Source: Xiphydria camelus (lineage: Eukaryota > Arthropoda > Insecta > Hymenoptera > Xiphydriidae). From it: DNA of 64,000 nt. Below are positions 57,601 through 64,000 of the stretch, piece after piece. The first letter of the stretch is position 1; every line of letters starts with the position of its first letter. Below the pieces are notes generated by a model. It searched no databases and was not told the origin of the DNA. It saw only the letters and a program-made list of their open reading frames with translations. The DNA is taken from assembly GCA_963678675.1 (NCBI GenBank), contig OY783192.1, forward strand, positions 26,596,288 through 26,660,287, in the 5' to 3' direction. The translations under genes and the position numbers were made by a program.

Positions 57601-57949
57601 CAGCCCAGACGGTTGGCTAGGTTGCGACCTGAGGAAGCTCTTCGGCGACAGCCCGGAACCCGAACGTCTGGTCAAATCGGACTCGACCTCACCGACGAAT
57701 CTCAAAGCGGCGGTCATCGTGTGCGAGACGATCAACGAAAAGGGCAGGACGGAGCCCCTCGCTGGGACCAAAATCTCGCCTATCGTGGGCCCCACTCTGG
57801 TCATCGGTGCCGCCACGGACTCGGAAGTCAGCGAATCGCTGGAGGAGGCTCCTCCGCAGAGTCCCGTCAGTGAGCCAACTAAAAACTCCGAGGACGGGGC
57901 AACTCTTCACACCAGGAAAAATTGGGATCATGGTCCTAACTCTACTTAA
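45563..57949 (+). CDS. GABA-B-R2: GABA-B receptor subunit 2, 3' part of gene (10 exons)
   Basis: Metabotropic GABA receptor subunit that couples to Gi/o proteins and, in the heterodimer with subunit 1, carries the G-protein-activating helices. Exons are 45563-45679, 45752-45890, 46016-46132, 46483-46644, 46750-46853, 47036-47329, 47732-47976, 54483-54680, 54771-54998 and 57288-57949. All introns are GT-AG and the phases agree. 754 residues are visible: seven membrane helices (about 5-280), a basic/acidic linker, a heptad coiled coil (about 314-345), and a 400-residue tail rich in Ser, Pro and Glu. WETR, then KIPALNDSQYIGMSVY before helix 6, is diagnostic for subunit 2 rather than 1. The ligand-binding domain is missing, so the first exon here is internal. 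The large introns are filled with MITEs. Confidence 0.93.
45752..45890 (+). CDS. GABA-B-R2: GABA-B-R2 exon b: first loop and TM2
   Basis: Reads IKLSSPRLNNM, the conserved first intracellular loop of class C receptors, then helix 2 ending LLGLD, and the Cys that normally pairs with the second extracellular loop (AVCT). Donor ACC|GTAAGC. Confidence 0.92.
46016..46132 (+). CDS. GABA-B-R2: GABA-B-R2 exon c: TM3
   Basis: Helix 3 with FGSMFTKTYRVHRIF, the conserved intracellular end of TM3. Acceptor CTTTAG, donor AAG|GTACGT; phase 0 at both ends. Confidence 0.92.
46483..46644 (+). CDS. GABA-B-R2: GABA-B-R2 exon d: TM4
   Basis: Encodes the second intracellular loop, helix 4 (LIFVLLLIDGLVVTLW) and DPMERHLRN of the second extracellular loop. 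Acceptor CATTTCAG, donor CAG|GTAATC. Confidence 0.92.
46750..46853 (+). CDS. GABA-B-R2: GABA-B-R2 exon e: TM5
   Basis: VEVCRSQHTNGWLG contains the loop-2 Cys of the conserved disulfide, followed by helix 5 with VYKGLLLVVG. It ends in the WET(R) motif, with the Arg codon split by the intron. Confidence 0.92.
47036..47329 (+). CDS. GABA-B-R2: GABA-B-R2 exon f: TM6 and TM7
   Basis: VKIPALNDSQYIGMSVY (third intracellular loop and start of helix 6), the SDRATLAF loop and helix 7 ending LLFLPQL. The acceptor CTCGTAG at 47030-47035 is chosen because it keeps the class C alignment. The intron before it is open in the same frame, so the upstream open reading is fortuitous. Confidence 0.92.
47732..47976 (+). 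CDS. GABA-B-R2: GABA-B-R2 exon g: coiled coil
   Basis: LQYRVEVQNRVYRREMAQLE, then LELARLEKQLG: leucine heptads of the C-terminal coiled coil by which subunit 2 pairs with subunit 1 and masks its ER-retention signal. A Ser-rich hinge and a hydrophobic LPLLLLSVLPP stretch follow. Donor CCG|GTAAGA; the next intron is 6.5 kb. Confidence 0.85.
48150..49510. other. intron sequence, no gene seen
   Basis: First part of the 6.5-kb intron between exons g and h. An open stretch at 48115-48354 has no domain. A weak inverted pair with CGAAATCCTCGGATTTT-like words occurs near 48935 and 49060. Confidence 0.4.
49513..49723. mobile_element. 211-bp palindromic MITE in receptor intron
   Basis: GTATGTTCCGCTCAGGTTA and complement; the arms continue through CATGGCGRGTGTGGC and ATACTTATG. 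Confidence 0.8.
49931..50187. mobile_element. MITE, GAGGCGGTAAAAGGCAAAG ends
   Basis: CATATGAGGCGGTAAAAGGC and its inverse are about 35 bases each. The inner motif AGTGGTGTAAGT recurs at 50031. Pogo-type subterminal repeats. Confidence 0.8.
50195..50428. mobile_element. MITE, GATGCAAAACCCGACAAGTC ends
   Basis: Inverted ends GATGCAAAACCCGACAAGTC and GACTTGTCGGGTTTTGCATC. It sits between the previous MITE and the large foldback, and GGGGTAT flanks it on both sides. Confidence 0.8.
50429..52561 (-). mobile_element. 2.1-kb transposon with about 640-bp inverted arms
   Basis: Left arm 50429-51072 and right arm 51922-52561 are near-identical inverted copies, from GGGTATTCCATGCCAAGTCA through GGGTCGGACTTTTTGAAAA to TTATTTTTCTCAC. 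The 850-bp centre encodes a transposase-like protein on the minus strand whose 3' end runs into the left arm and whose 5' end is cut by the right arm. It lies in the intron between exons g and h. Confidence 0.85.
51057..51900 (-). pseudogene. transposase-like protein (FSDGA / GKGPCDG family)
   Basis: In order on the minus strand: FAENYAFVQDAAPGFHWNN, VVIYYKIDNELTHQS, IISDCLNHDAIAVH, FFFSDGAPQQYKNYK, EDYGINAEWNFF, TAHGKGPCDGIGGTVKK, then ILTPIQLFEW and a basic end at TAA 51057. It is a protein family I know only as an uncharacterised, repeated gene in many insect genomes. Spaced acidic residues (IISD, FSD, AEW) hint at an RNase H-like DDE/DDD enzyme; that is inference. Frameshifts lie near 51780 and 51440 and the N-terminus is missing. 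Confidence 0.65.
52820..53214. mobile_element. 395-bp near-perfect palindrome (TA target)
   Basis: The arms of about 190 bases begin CGGGGTGTTCTCAAACCTC and end in the complement; TA at 52818-52819 and 53215-53216. The centre is near 53015. The arms are very similar, so it may be recent. Confidence 0.9.
53629..53754. mobile_element. 126-bp Harbinger-type MITE (TAA target)
   Basis: TAA-GGGCCGGTTTTACCAACA...GTTGGTAAAACCGGCCC-TAA; the arms of about 55 bases leave a tiny loop. Confidence 0.9.
54483..54680 (+). CDS. GABA-B-R2: GABA-B-R2 exon h: cytoplasmic tail
   Basis: Joined to exon g by phase and by G|GC at the junction. Encodes RRGTVAFSSQPDLEDGPRR and a basic RPSSRKTST stretch with likely kinase sites. 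Assignment to the same gene rests on phase and strand; the tail is poorly conserved. Confidence 0.72.
54771..54998 (+). CDS. GABA-B-R2: GABA-B-R2 exon i: cytoplasmic tail
   Basis: Acceptor CAATTTAG, donor CAC|GTGAGT. Encodes a Gly/Pro-containing segment and SITSEEDRRLSLGLRRKES; no known domain. Confidence 0.72.
55585..55796. mobile_element. CACCCGGGGACAC MITE, complete copy 2 (TA target)
   Basis: 212 bp between TA pairs 55583-55584 and 55797-55798, closely matching 29305-29515 in length and sequence, within the intron before the last receptor exon. Confidence 0.92.
55945..56380. mobile_element. 436-bp palindromic element in receptor intron
   Basis: The arms share ACTTCGGCGAATTTGGGCT, CGGAGGATGCTC, TCCGAGGAAATACYGCGG and CGACGCAAATATAGGGAGTA. 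Small spacer near 56155. Confidence 0.85.
56594..56907. mobile_element. 314-bp MITE, GGGTGAYCGAACTGGTTT ends
   Basis: GGGTGATCGAACTGGTTTGTC and complement between TA pairs; TGTCCGA words are repeated inside (56615, 56630, 56659, 56701). Pogo-like ends. Confidence 0.8.
57288..57949 (+). CDS. GABA-B-R2: GABA-B-R2 last exon: tail and stop
   Basis: 220 codons to TAA 57947-57949, GC-richer than the neighbourhood. Ser/Arg-rich start, then PSELADSARGKK-like polar sequence and an acidic end (SEVSESLEEAPPQSP). It looks disordered. The open frame without stops over 660 bases and the in-phase acceptor TTTTCGCAG support it as coding. Confidence 0.78.
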
Positions 57950-58904
57950 TCATTTTAATAAGTGTGTTCCTTAGTCACGTGCCAAAAAGGGGCCCGCAGA
58001 AATATCCGTTGACACTTCCAGTAAGAAGAAATACTGAGATACCCGCCAGTATACTGTTTGTTAATGCGACCGAAGACCAGAATGATGTCGATTAGCTGTA
58101 GCGATCAAGTTACGCGTGAGATCTGCTAGGTGGCGCTAGCGACGCGTGTAATTCCACCAATCGCGACACTGCTCTGGAACTTTATCTACATCAGCGTCAC
58201 CTACAATACTTTTGCCAGGTTAATCCTAGCAGCGCTCATTGATCTCCAAAAGATCATCGCGCGTACGAATAATAAACTCGACGGGACTGTATTTCTGCGT
58301 GTCCGAAGACAAAGTGTTCAGAGCTCTAACCCCGACAAAGGAATTCCCTTATCATTCTCTCTAGTACCTGCACCGGCGTAGGATTAAGACTCCCTGGGAG
58401 TCTCATACGTGTATACAAAGATATGAAATATAAATATTTTCGTGCTCCTATATTAGTAACTATGTATGTACGTAGACAAGCACGCCAACATCGCGCTGCG
58501 ACTCTTTAAACGGACTAAAGGGTCTTGGAATTGTATCGATTCTCGAGACATGACTATATGAGTACCGGGCCTAGATTAGATGGACTATTGAGAAGAGACG
58601 AAGGAAATAATTCGTGTGAGCTCTCTGCCATCTTCCGAACCGGATGATCGATTACTTACATTGAGCTTCGGATAAAGTAGGCAACAGCGAACTTGGAAAG
58701 AATCGGATTCACTAAAGAGCTGAGCTCAATTTAAACTTCGTTTTACAGTCGATTCTCCGTCGAATCAATCTCCCTTAATTCGAAAAATCTGTCTCTGCTG
58801 ATAGTAAGTTAACCACTTCCCCTTTACTCCCACTTCCCAAATCTTTAAATGCGCGCAATTCATAAATGGCGGAACTTCTCTGCTAATAACTTGGCGCATC
58901 ATTA
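57950..58904 (+). other. 3' untranslated/flanking region of the receptor gene
   Basis: No further exon. Candidate polyadenylation signals are weak (AATAATAAA about 58268; AAATATAAATA about 58426). The transcript end cannot be fixed from sequence alone. Confidence 0.4.
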
Positions 58905-59019
58905 AGAGCCCGGGCACACAGAAGGCGGTCAGGCGTTCCGAGTTCTGCGTTCCGACGGCACACAGGCGGCGGTCAATTAACCAGCGTTCCAGTATTGTTC
59001 AAAATATTGTACGTGAAAC

Positions 59020-59193
59020 ATGCTCTCAGATAGTTCATCTTCCGACGATGAAGAAGCATTGCTTTTGTGGAGCTTGGAGGCGACCAGGAGAAAAAGGAAA
59101 AGGAAACGCTGGGTGCACCCAATAAACAGCAAGCGAGAAGGTGAAGGAGAATTTCATACTCTTTTTGCTGAATTGCTTGACGATGAAGAATGA
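59020..59193 (+). pseudogene. Harbinger transposase N-terminal 57 residues
   Basis: A short frame from ATG 59020 to TGA 59191-59193: a Ser/Asp/Glu-rich start (SDSSSSDDEEALLLWSLE), a basic run RRKRKRKRW, then WVHPINSKREGEGEFHTLF and ELLDDEE. This is the leader before the DDE domain in PIF/Harbinger nucleases, including the typical WVHPIN motif. The catalytic domain was deleted between here and 60100. The stop directly after DDEE makes it non-functional. Confidence 0.8.
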
Positions 59194-59219
59194 TTTCTTA
59201 TGTATTTTCGTATGTCATA

Positions 59220-59958
59220 CAGGGTGTAAAAAAAGTCCCGGGACGGGTCGAATATTTTGAAAAATAGGCGCCGCATAGAAAAACAAAAAACACGTATTCA
59301 ATAGTTTTAAAAGTTCTATCCAGCCATATCAAATTCGACTCCCCTCCCCTCTCTCCCGCTAGGGAGAAATTTAATTTGAGGCGTTCGTATTTTCACTCTC
59401 CCCCATCGATTGGAGCGCCATCTACTCCTGATACAAAAAAATGTTTCAGACAAAAGTTTCTTATTTTTTAACGCAAAACCCGAATCTGAAATAAAAATTG
59501 AGGATTTCCATTTAAAATTTTGAAGTTACCCCTCGCCACCCCGCGGGGAAGGGGGGAGGGGGTCGAGTGTGATATGGCTGGATAGAACTTTTAAAACTAT
59601 TGAATACGTGTTTTCTTGTTTTTCGTTTTGAAGTTTTTTTCCATTAAGTTTTAGGATTTCGTATTTCTGTTTCCCCCATCGATTGGAGCGCCATCTACCC
59701 AAGATATAAAAAAATATTTCAGACAAGTTTCTTATTTTTTAACGCAAAACCCAAATCTGAAATAAAAATTGGGGGTTTCCATTTAAAATTTTTAAGTTAT
59801 CCTCGCCCCCCCCCCCCCGGGGGGAAGGGGGGAGGGGGGTCGAGTTTGATATGGCTGGATAGAACTTTTAAAACTATTGAATACATATTTTTTTATTTTT
59901 CTATGCGACGCATATTTTTCAAAATATTCGGCCGTCCCGGGACTTTTTTTACACCCTG
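59220..59958. mobile_element. 739-bp mariner-type MITE with internal duplication
   Basis: CAGGGTGTAAAAAAAGTCCC and complement between TA pairs (59218-59219, 59959-59960). The interior is a tandem pair of about 265 bp, sharing CCCATCGATTGGAGCGCCATC (59402, 59676) and GATATGGCTGGATAGAAC (59572, 59847), with C/G-rich runs between. Confidence 0.88.
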
Positions 59959-60187
59959 TATAACAAACGTCTTTCGCGAACTAATTTAGTTAATTTTTCT
60001 GTTTCCGACATGGCGTTCACGCGTTCTCTGTCTTTCTGTAAATAGAACGCAAGAACGCAAGAGTTCTCGTTGACCGCCGCGGTCTGACCACTGGCAGTGC
60101 GTGTTGTTACTTGTAGGTCCATTCATTACAAAGAACGCTGAACGCTGAACTCGGAACGCCTGACCGCCCTCTGTGTGCCCGGGCTCT

Positions 60188-60268
60188 TAACTGGTGAGGT
60201 GCCGTCTCACAGATCGCGCAGCACGTGCTGCACAAGTGGGTTTACCGAGGCACCTCACCAGTTATGGG
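60188..60268. repeat. 81-bp hairpin (AACTGGTGAGGTGCC ends)
   Basis: TAACTGGTGAGGTGCC and its complement abut the Harbinger right end. The spacer includes CAGCACGTGCTG. Confidence 0.75.
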
Positions 60269-62817
60269 TTAACGATGGCTTAGAAATGGAAAATCGAGGA
60301 GAAGTGATATAGCGAAAACGGATTTTTTCGATTGCGTTCCATTTAAAAGAAATTCTATAGTATTACCATTGACTATTCTTATGGAAATCGAAGTTTAAAT
60401 TGACTGAAACGAACTTAACGTCAATGAATTTGACTCAAAGAGACAAAGACATGACATGAACTATTGTTATCATTTAGGCTAACTTTTCCCGATTGGGAGA
60501 ACAGAAAAATCGCAGTCCATTTAACTGTATGCATGTATATCAATGACTCTTTCGTATTCCGGTAGAAAGTGGGCTGTGCGCGGATCTGTGGATTCGACCT
60601 ATTTCGTACTTCCGTGTTTCGGTGTGTGTCGGTCAAATGGAAAATAAAAACAATCTCGAACATTCTAAGCAATAACTCAGCATTTGTCTGTGCAATAATC
60701 GCAGTAAAAAATACCCAATAAATATACATATATATATTGTAAATGTTGTTCACATTAGTTCCTTCATACTCCTCGGTAATTCCTTCGATGATATTTACAC
60801 TGAAAGATATCTCACCTGATGTAAATATATCTTCCCTCTTTTTTTGATTATACGAATAAAATATCAAGAGAAGAATTCCATTTTAAATTTCAAAGCACAA
60901 CTGCAGTATTGACCGATTTCTGACAGACTTCTCTAAGGGAGGAAATTATTTTCCCATCATTGTGTGTGTATTTGATTATTTCGCACTCTCAATGGAAGAC
61001 TAACATAAGTCGGAAAAAATCATATTTTAAGTTACTGTACTATCTGAGCAGAAATAGTTAATCATTAATTAGACAACAGATAGAACTAATTGACTTGAAA
61101 AAATCATAAACCAAAAGACAGCCCTTGAATTTTGTTTTCCACATTGAAAACTTTAGGGCACTTTATCCCAAAACTATACTGCTTTTGGTTATGTTACTCT
61201 TCCATCGAGGGTGCGATTTGAAAACAATTTCTCCCAAAATATTTTCTTTTGTAGAAATAAAGAAAGAGTTTTTTCTTGATGGCAGAAATTAAATCGGGGT
61301 TAAATTTTAATAAAAATCCTATTTTTAAATTCAATCCACAGTAGATCTCTCGCTTCTTAAGATTGGAAACATTGGATTAAATACTTTGTACATCGGGGAA
61401 ACGTAAATAGTAAAGAAAAAAAATGTGATGCAATAAAAAAGGCGAGATTAGTGACGACTAATTGATTTGCATTTTATTCAGTCTTATCTATAACGTACTA
61501 GGTATATTACACCTTACAACATCCGGAAAGATACAAAATTCAATTCATCTTAAAATTTCATCAAATATACTCGTATATACAGTAGGAAAGAGATTTATTT
61601 AATCCATTCTGATTTACCTATCCGAGTTTGACCATTCGTTATCGGACAAATATCGGTTGCTCGTACTTACTTGCCACGCAGCACAGCGGGATTCAATTCA
61701 ATTTGATGATGATGATGTCGAGCTCTTTGCAAAGAAGACGTATCGCCTTTTCGAGGGAACCCAATGTCTAGGGAACATTAGGCTCGTACAATTCACCTGA
61801 TACACACAATTTGTAGGTCTTAATAAACGAATTTACGTAACAAGTAAAATGTAACATAAGTGTTTTGCATTTCATTATTGATTAAAAATGCAAAAATAAG
61901 AAGGGAAAAAGAGAAAATATCTGAAATAAAGAGCATTTTCATTTCTTTCCCGAGTAAAAAAATTGGACTGGCATGGAAGATAACGTTACATCACATTGCT
62001 ATCTGGGTACAAATTATTCTGGTCAATAAAAAAGAAATCACAAATTAAATAAGGTAGATTATATGGATCTCATCGTGCTGATTCTCTTTTTTTTGTTTTC
62101 TCTAGCACGTCACGTTTTTTTATAGAAAAGTCAGGTCAAATGTCGAAAAAATTGCGTTCCAGGGCGTTTCTAATTTAATTTTTTTTACAATTAATATAGA
62201 TATACTAGCCAGTTTTTAGTTGAAGACTTGGATTAAGCAACAAAAAATGAATAAGAAACATAATTTGTATTCCGAGCTGTGATAAGGTTCCAGTAGGCAA
62301 ACATCGATCGAGGTGTGCACGGCCGATGGCCCTCGGCCACCCGCCATGCATAAGCAGCGTCATATACATCTCGATTAATGTTTACTTATACCTACTCAAA
62401 CTTTATCGTATCGCAAAATTCAATTGATGTTTTTTTTGGGCACTTAATCCGAATCTTTAGCCAAATTTTGGATAGTAGATAGGTCTAGTATTTTGAAAAT
62501 AATAATCGCATCGTGGAATATAATCGATATTTCTTATTCATTCTTTGACGCTCAATAATATTAAATTATAATATTCATATTATGAATCTGCATCCAAAAT
62601 TTAGCTGTTATCTAGTTTTTCAGAAAAATGAAATTAGAAACTTCTTGAAACGTGATTTTTTCAACATTGAACCTCACGTTTTTAAAAAACGAGACGTACT
62701 AGAGCAAAACGGAAAAAAGATTTAGAATTAGCGTGTCGAAATCTATGTAATCCACCTTGTTTCATTTCTAATGAGAAAAAAAAAATTAGTCTTGTAGACC
62801 AGTGTTATCAATAGGAA
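60269..62817. other. AT-rich sequence, no gene seen
   Basis: A minus-strand open stretch (60421-60867) has no domain and low complexity. No splice-supported exon, RNA gene or terminal repeats recognised. Confidence 0.4.
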
Positions 62818-62819
62818 TA

Positions 62820-63180
62820 CAGTCAAATCTCGATTATCCAAACCTCGATTAGATACATCGCACGTGTATTTCTAAAATGACGAAACTCGAAAGATCTTTT
62901 TTTGGAGACGACGAAAAACTACTTGTGAGCTTAGTTACAAAAAGTTTTTCTCCGTTTCCAATAACAATATTTTTTTATGCGTTATGCTATTTCAGAAATA
63001 CACTTGTGATATTTATTTTTTTTAAATGTTTAGTACGGCCGATTCTCCAGAAAAGTGGCTGAATATAAAATGTATACCCTCTCTCAGTTGTTTAGTCCCA
63101 CGTTGCGAAATACTTGGTCGATTATTATCTGAATGTTGCCCGGTTTTAAATATTGCAGTTCAGATAATCGAGGTTCTACT
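62820..63180. mobile_element. pogo/Tigger-type MITE
   Basis: Left CAGTCAAATCTCGATTATCC and right GATAATCGAGGTTCTACTA resemble the widespread Tigger end. A second CCTCGATTA lies at 62842. Non-coding. Confidence 0.7.
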
Positions 63181-63413
63181 ATATTTTACCAATAATTCAG
63201 AACATCATAAGAATTAATTATACTTATATCATTTTTTAATAATCTGTTGTAACAATCAATAAGAAAAAGCATACTTGAAATAACTTTTATAATAATTTTA
63301 GAGATTTATAATTTTTTTTTAAAGCAAGGTGAAATATTACAAAGAAGAGAGGAAATTATCTACGTTTCTCCTTTAAAAAAAGATTTATATGGTTAAAAAA
63401 GTTATGTAAAGCA

Positions 63414-63667
63414 ATATATGAGCCGTTGAAAGCCAGAATGGTCTAAGTCACATTTCATGTAAGCTGAGATTATTTGACTGCAAAGTTAAGAACAATTTGA
63501 AAAATCTGTCTAGACGATATAAAACAGATATTTACAATTTAAAATATCTGTTTGTATCATCTAGACAGATTTTTCAAATTGTACTTAACTTTGTAGTCAA
63601 ATAATCTCAGCTTACATGAAATGTGACTTACAATTAGACCATTCTGGCTTTCAATGGCTCATATATA
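63414..63667. repeat. 254-bp palindrome, about 120-bp arms
   Basis: TATATGAGCCGTTGAAAGCC to its complement through CACATTTCATGTAAGCTGAG and AAATCTGTCTAGA; centre near 63540. Non-coding. Confidence 0.9.
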
Positions 63668-64000
63668 GCTGTAATCTAATTAAACGTTCACAACAATAAC
63701 TATGGCTACAATAAAATATCACTGAAGACTTTTATGATCTAAGAGCGAAGTTCTACGATATAAAGAATACAAATGAATATTATAGACTTACTGGAAAGAT
63801 TAGCTGTATGACAGCTTCTTGCATTTTTAATTGAATAATGCTTCCTATTATTGCATGCAGTCGTAGTAAGATAGATACCTGAAAGATATTATAATTATTG
63901 TTTTAAATTTAGTGAATCGATGTTCATAGTTTTAAAAAAATAACCTTTTTCAAAAGTTCCTTACTAATTCATTAAATGGAAATATGTAAAGTTATGACTC
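63668..64000. other. right edge, no gene seen
   Basis: AT-rich; nothing recognised. Confidence 0.4.

Larger units (their letters stand above)
58905..60187 (+). mobile_element. PIF/Harbinger derivative (TTA-type target)
   Basis: AGAGCCCGGGCACACAGAAGG at the left and its complement at the right (60146-60187) share GGCGGTCAGGCGTTCC, with TTA/TAA at the edges. It holds the first exon of a Harbinger transposase and, nested in it, the mariner-type MITE 59220-59958. Confidence 0.85.

Noticed and set aside
57382..57816. Antisense open frame of 144 codons
   Set aside because: It is the shadow of the GC-rich last receptor exon on the opposite strand.
60421..60867. 148-codon minus-strand frame
   Set aside because: Low-complexity, AT-driven codon use with no domain or conserved motif.

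Overview
This is a eukaryotic, almost certainly insect, nuclear window. The evidence is GT-AG spliced exons of a neuronal receptor, very long AT-rich non-coding stretches, and a dense mixture of animal DNA transposons: Polinton, Tc1/mariner, pogo, PIF/Harbinger, TTAA-type/piggyBac-like and a RAG1/Transib-like element. Hymenoptera would fit the repeat mix, but nothing here fixes the order.

Only one host gene is evident. It is the 3' part of a metabotropic GABA-B receptor subunit 2 (GABBR2-type) gene on the + strand, 45563-57949. Ten exons join in phase through GT-AG junctions into 754 residues: a seven-helix class C GPCR domain, a coiled coil and a long cytoplasmic tail. No exon for the extracellular Venus-flytrap domain is visible upstream. 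Either the preceding intron covers about 45 kb or more and contains everything to its left, or those exons lie outside the window.

Layout. 0.35-4.5 kb: a decayed Polinton/Maverick with protein-primed DNA polymerase B on + and an integrase tail on -. 4.6-9.5 kb: palindromic elements, a TGATCA-rich satellite split by insertions, a pogo-like element with a PHD finger, and the first of three 5S-rRNA-like repeats. 10.4-12.7 kb: Tc1-like and MADF fragments and a terminal-repeat element. 14.5-16.5 kb: a 2.0 kb mariner. 16.7-20.7 kb: a pogo N-terminus, two more 5S-like copies and two large foldbacks, one carrying a 30-bp coding minisatellite. 21.7-25.4 kb: mariner and Harbinger remnants, one inserted in the other. 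26.4-32.1 kb: nested palindromes between two mirror-image blocks of a GGACA motif and AT arrays. 32-37 kb: TTAA elements and remnants. 37.3-42.8 kb: a RAG1/Transib-like transposon disrupted by a TTAA element (itself split by a pogo-like element) and by a MITE. 43.5-44.4 kb: a Harbinger-type MITE. 45.6-58 kb: the receptor exons, with MITEs and a foldback over 2 kb long in their introns. 58.9-60.2 kb: a Harbinger derivative holding a mariner-type MITE. 60.3-64 kb: AT-rich sequence with two more small elements.

Every transposase seen is broken or only a fragment, so the elements look like fossils. Their nesting gives a relative order of insertion. Ends were located by eye and are good to a few bases only where a target-site duplication is stated.
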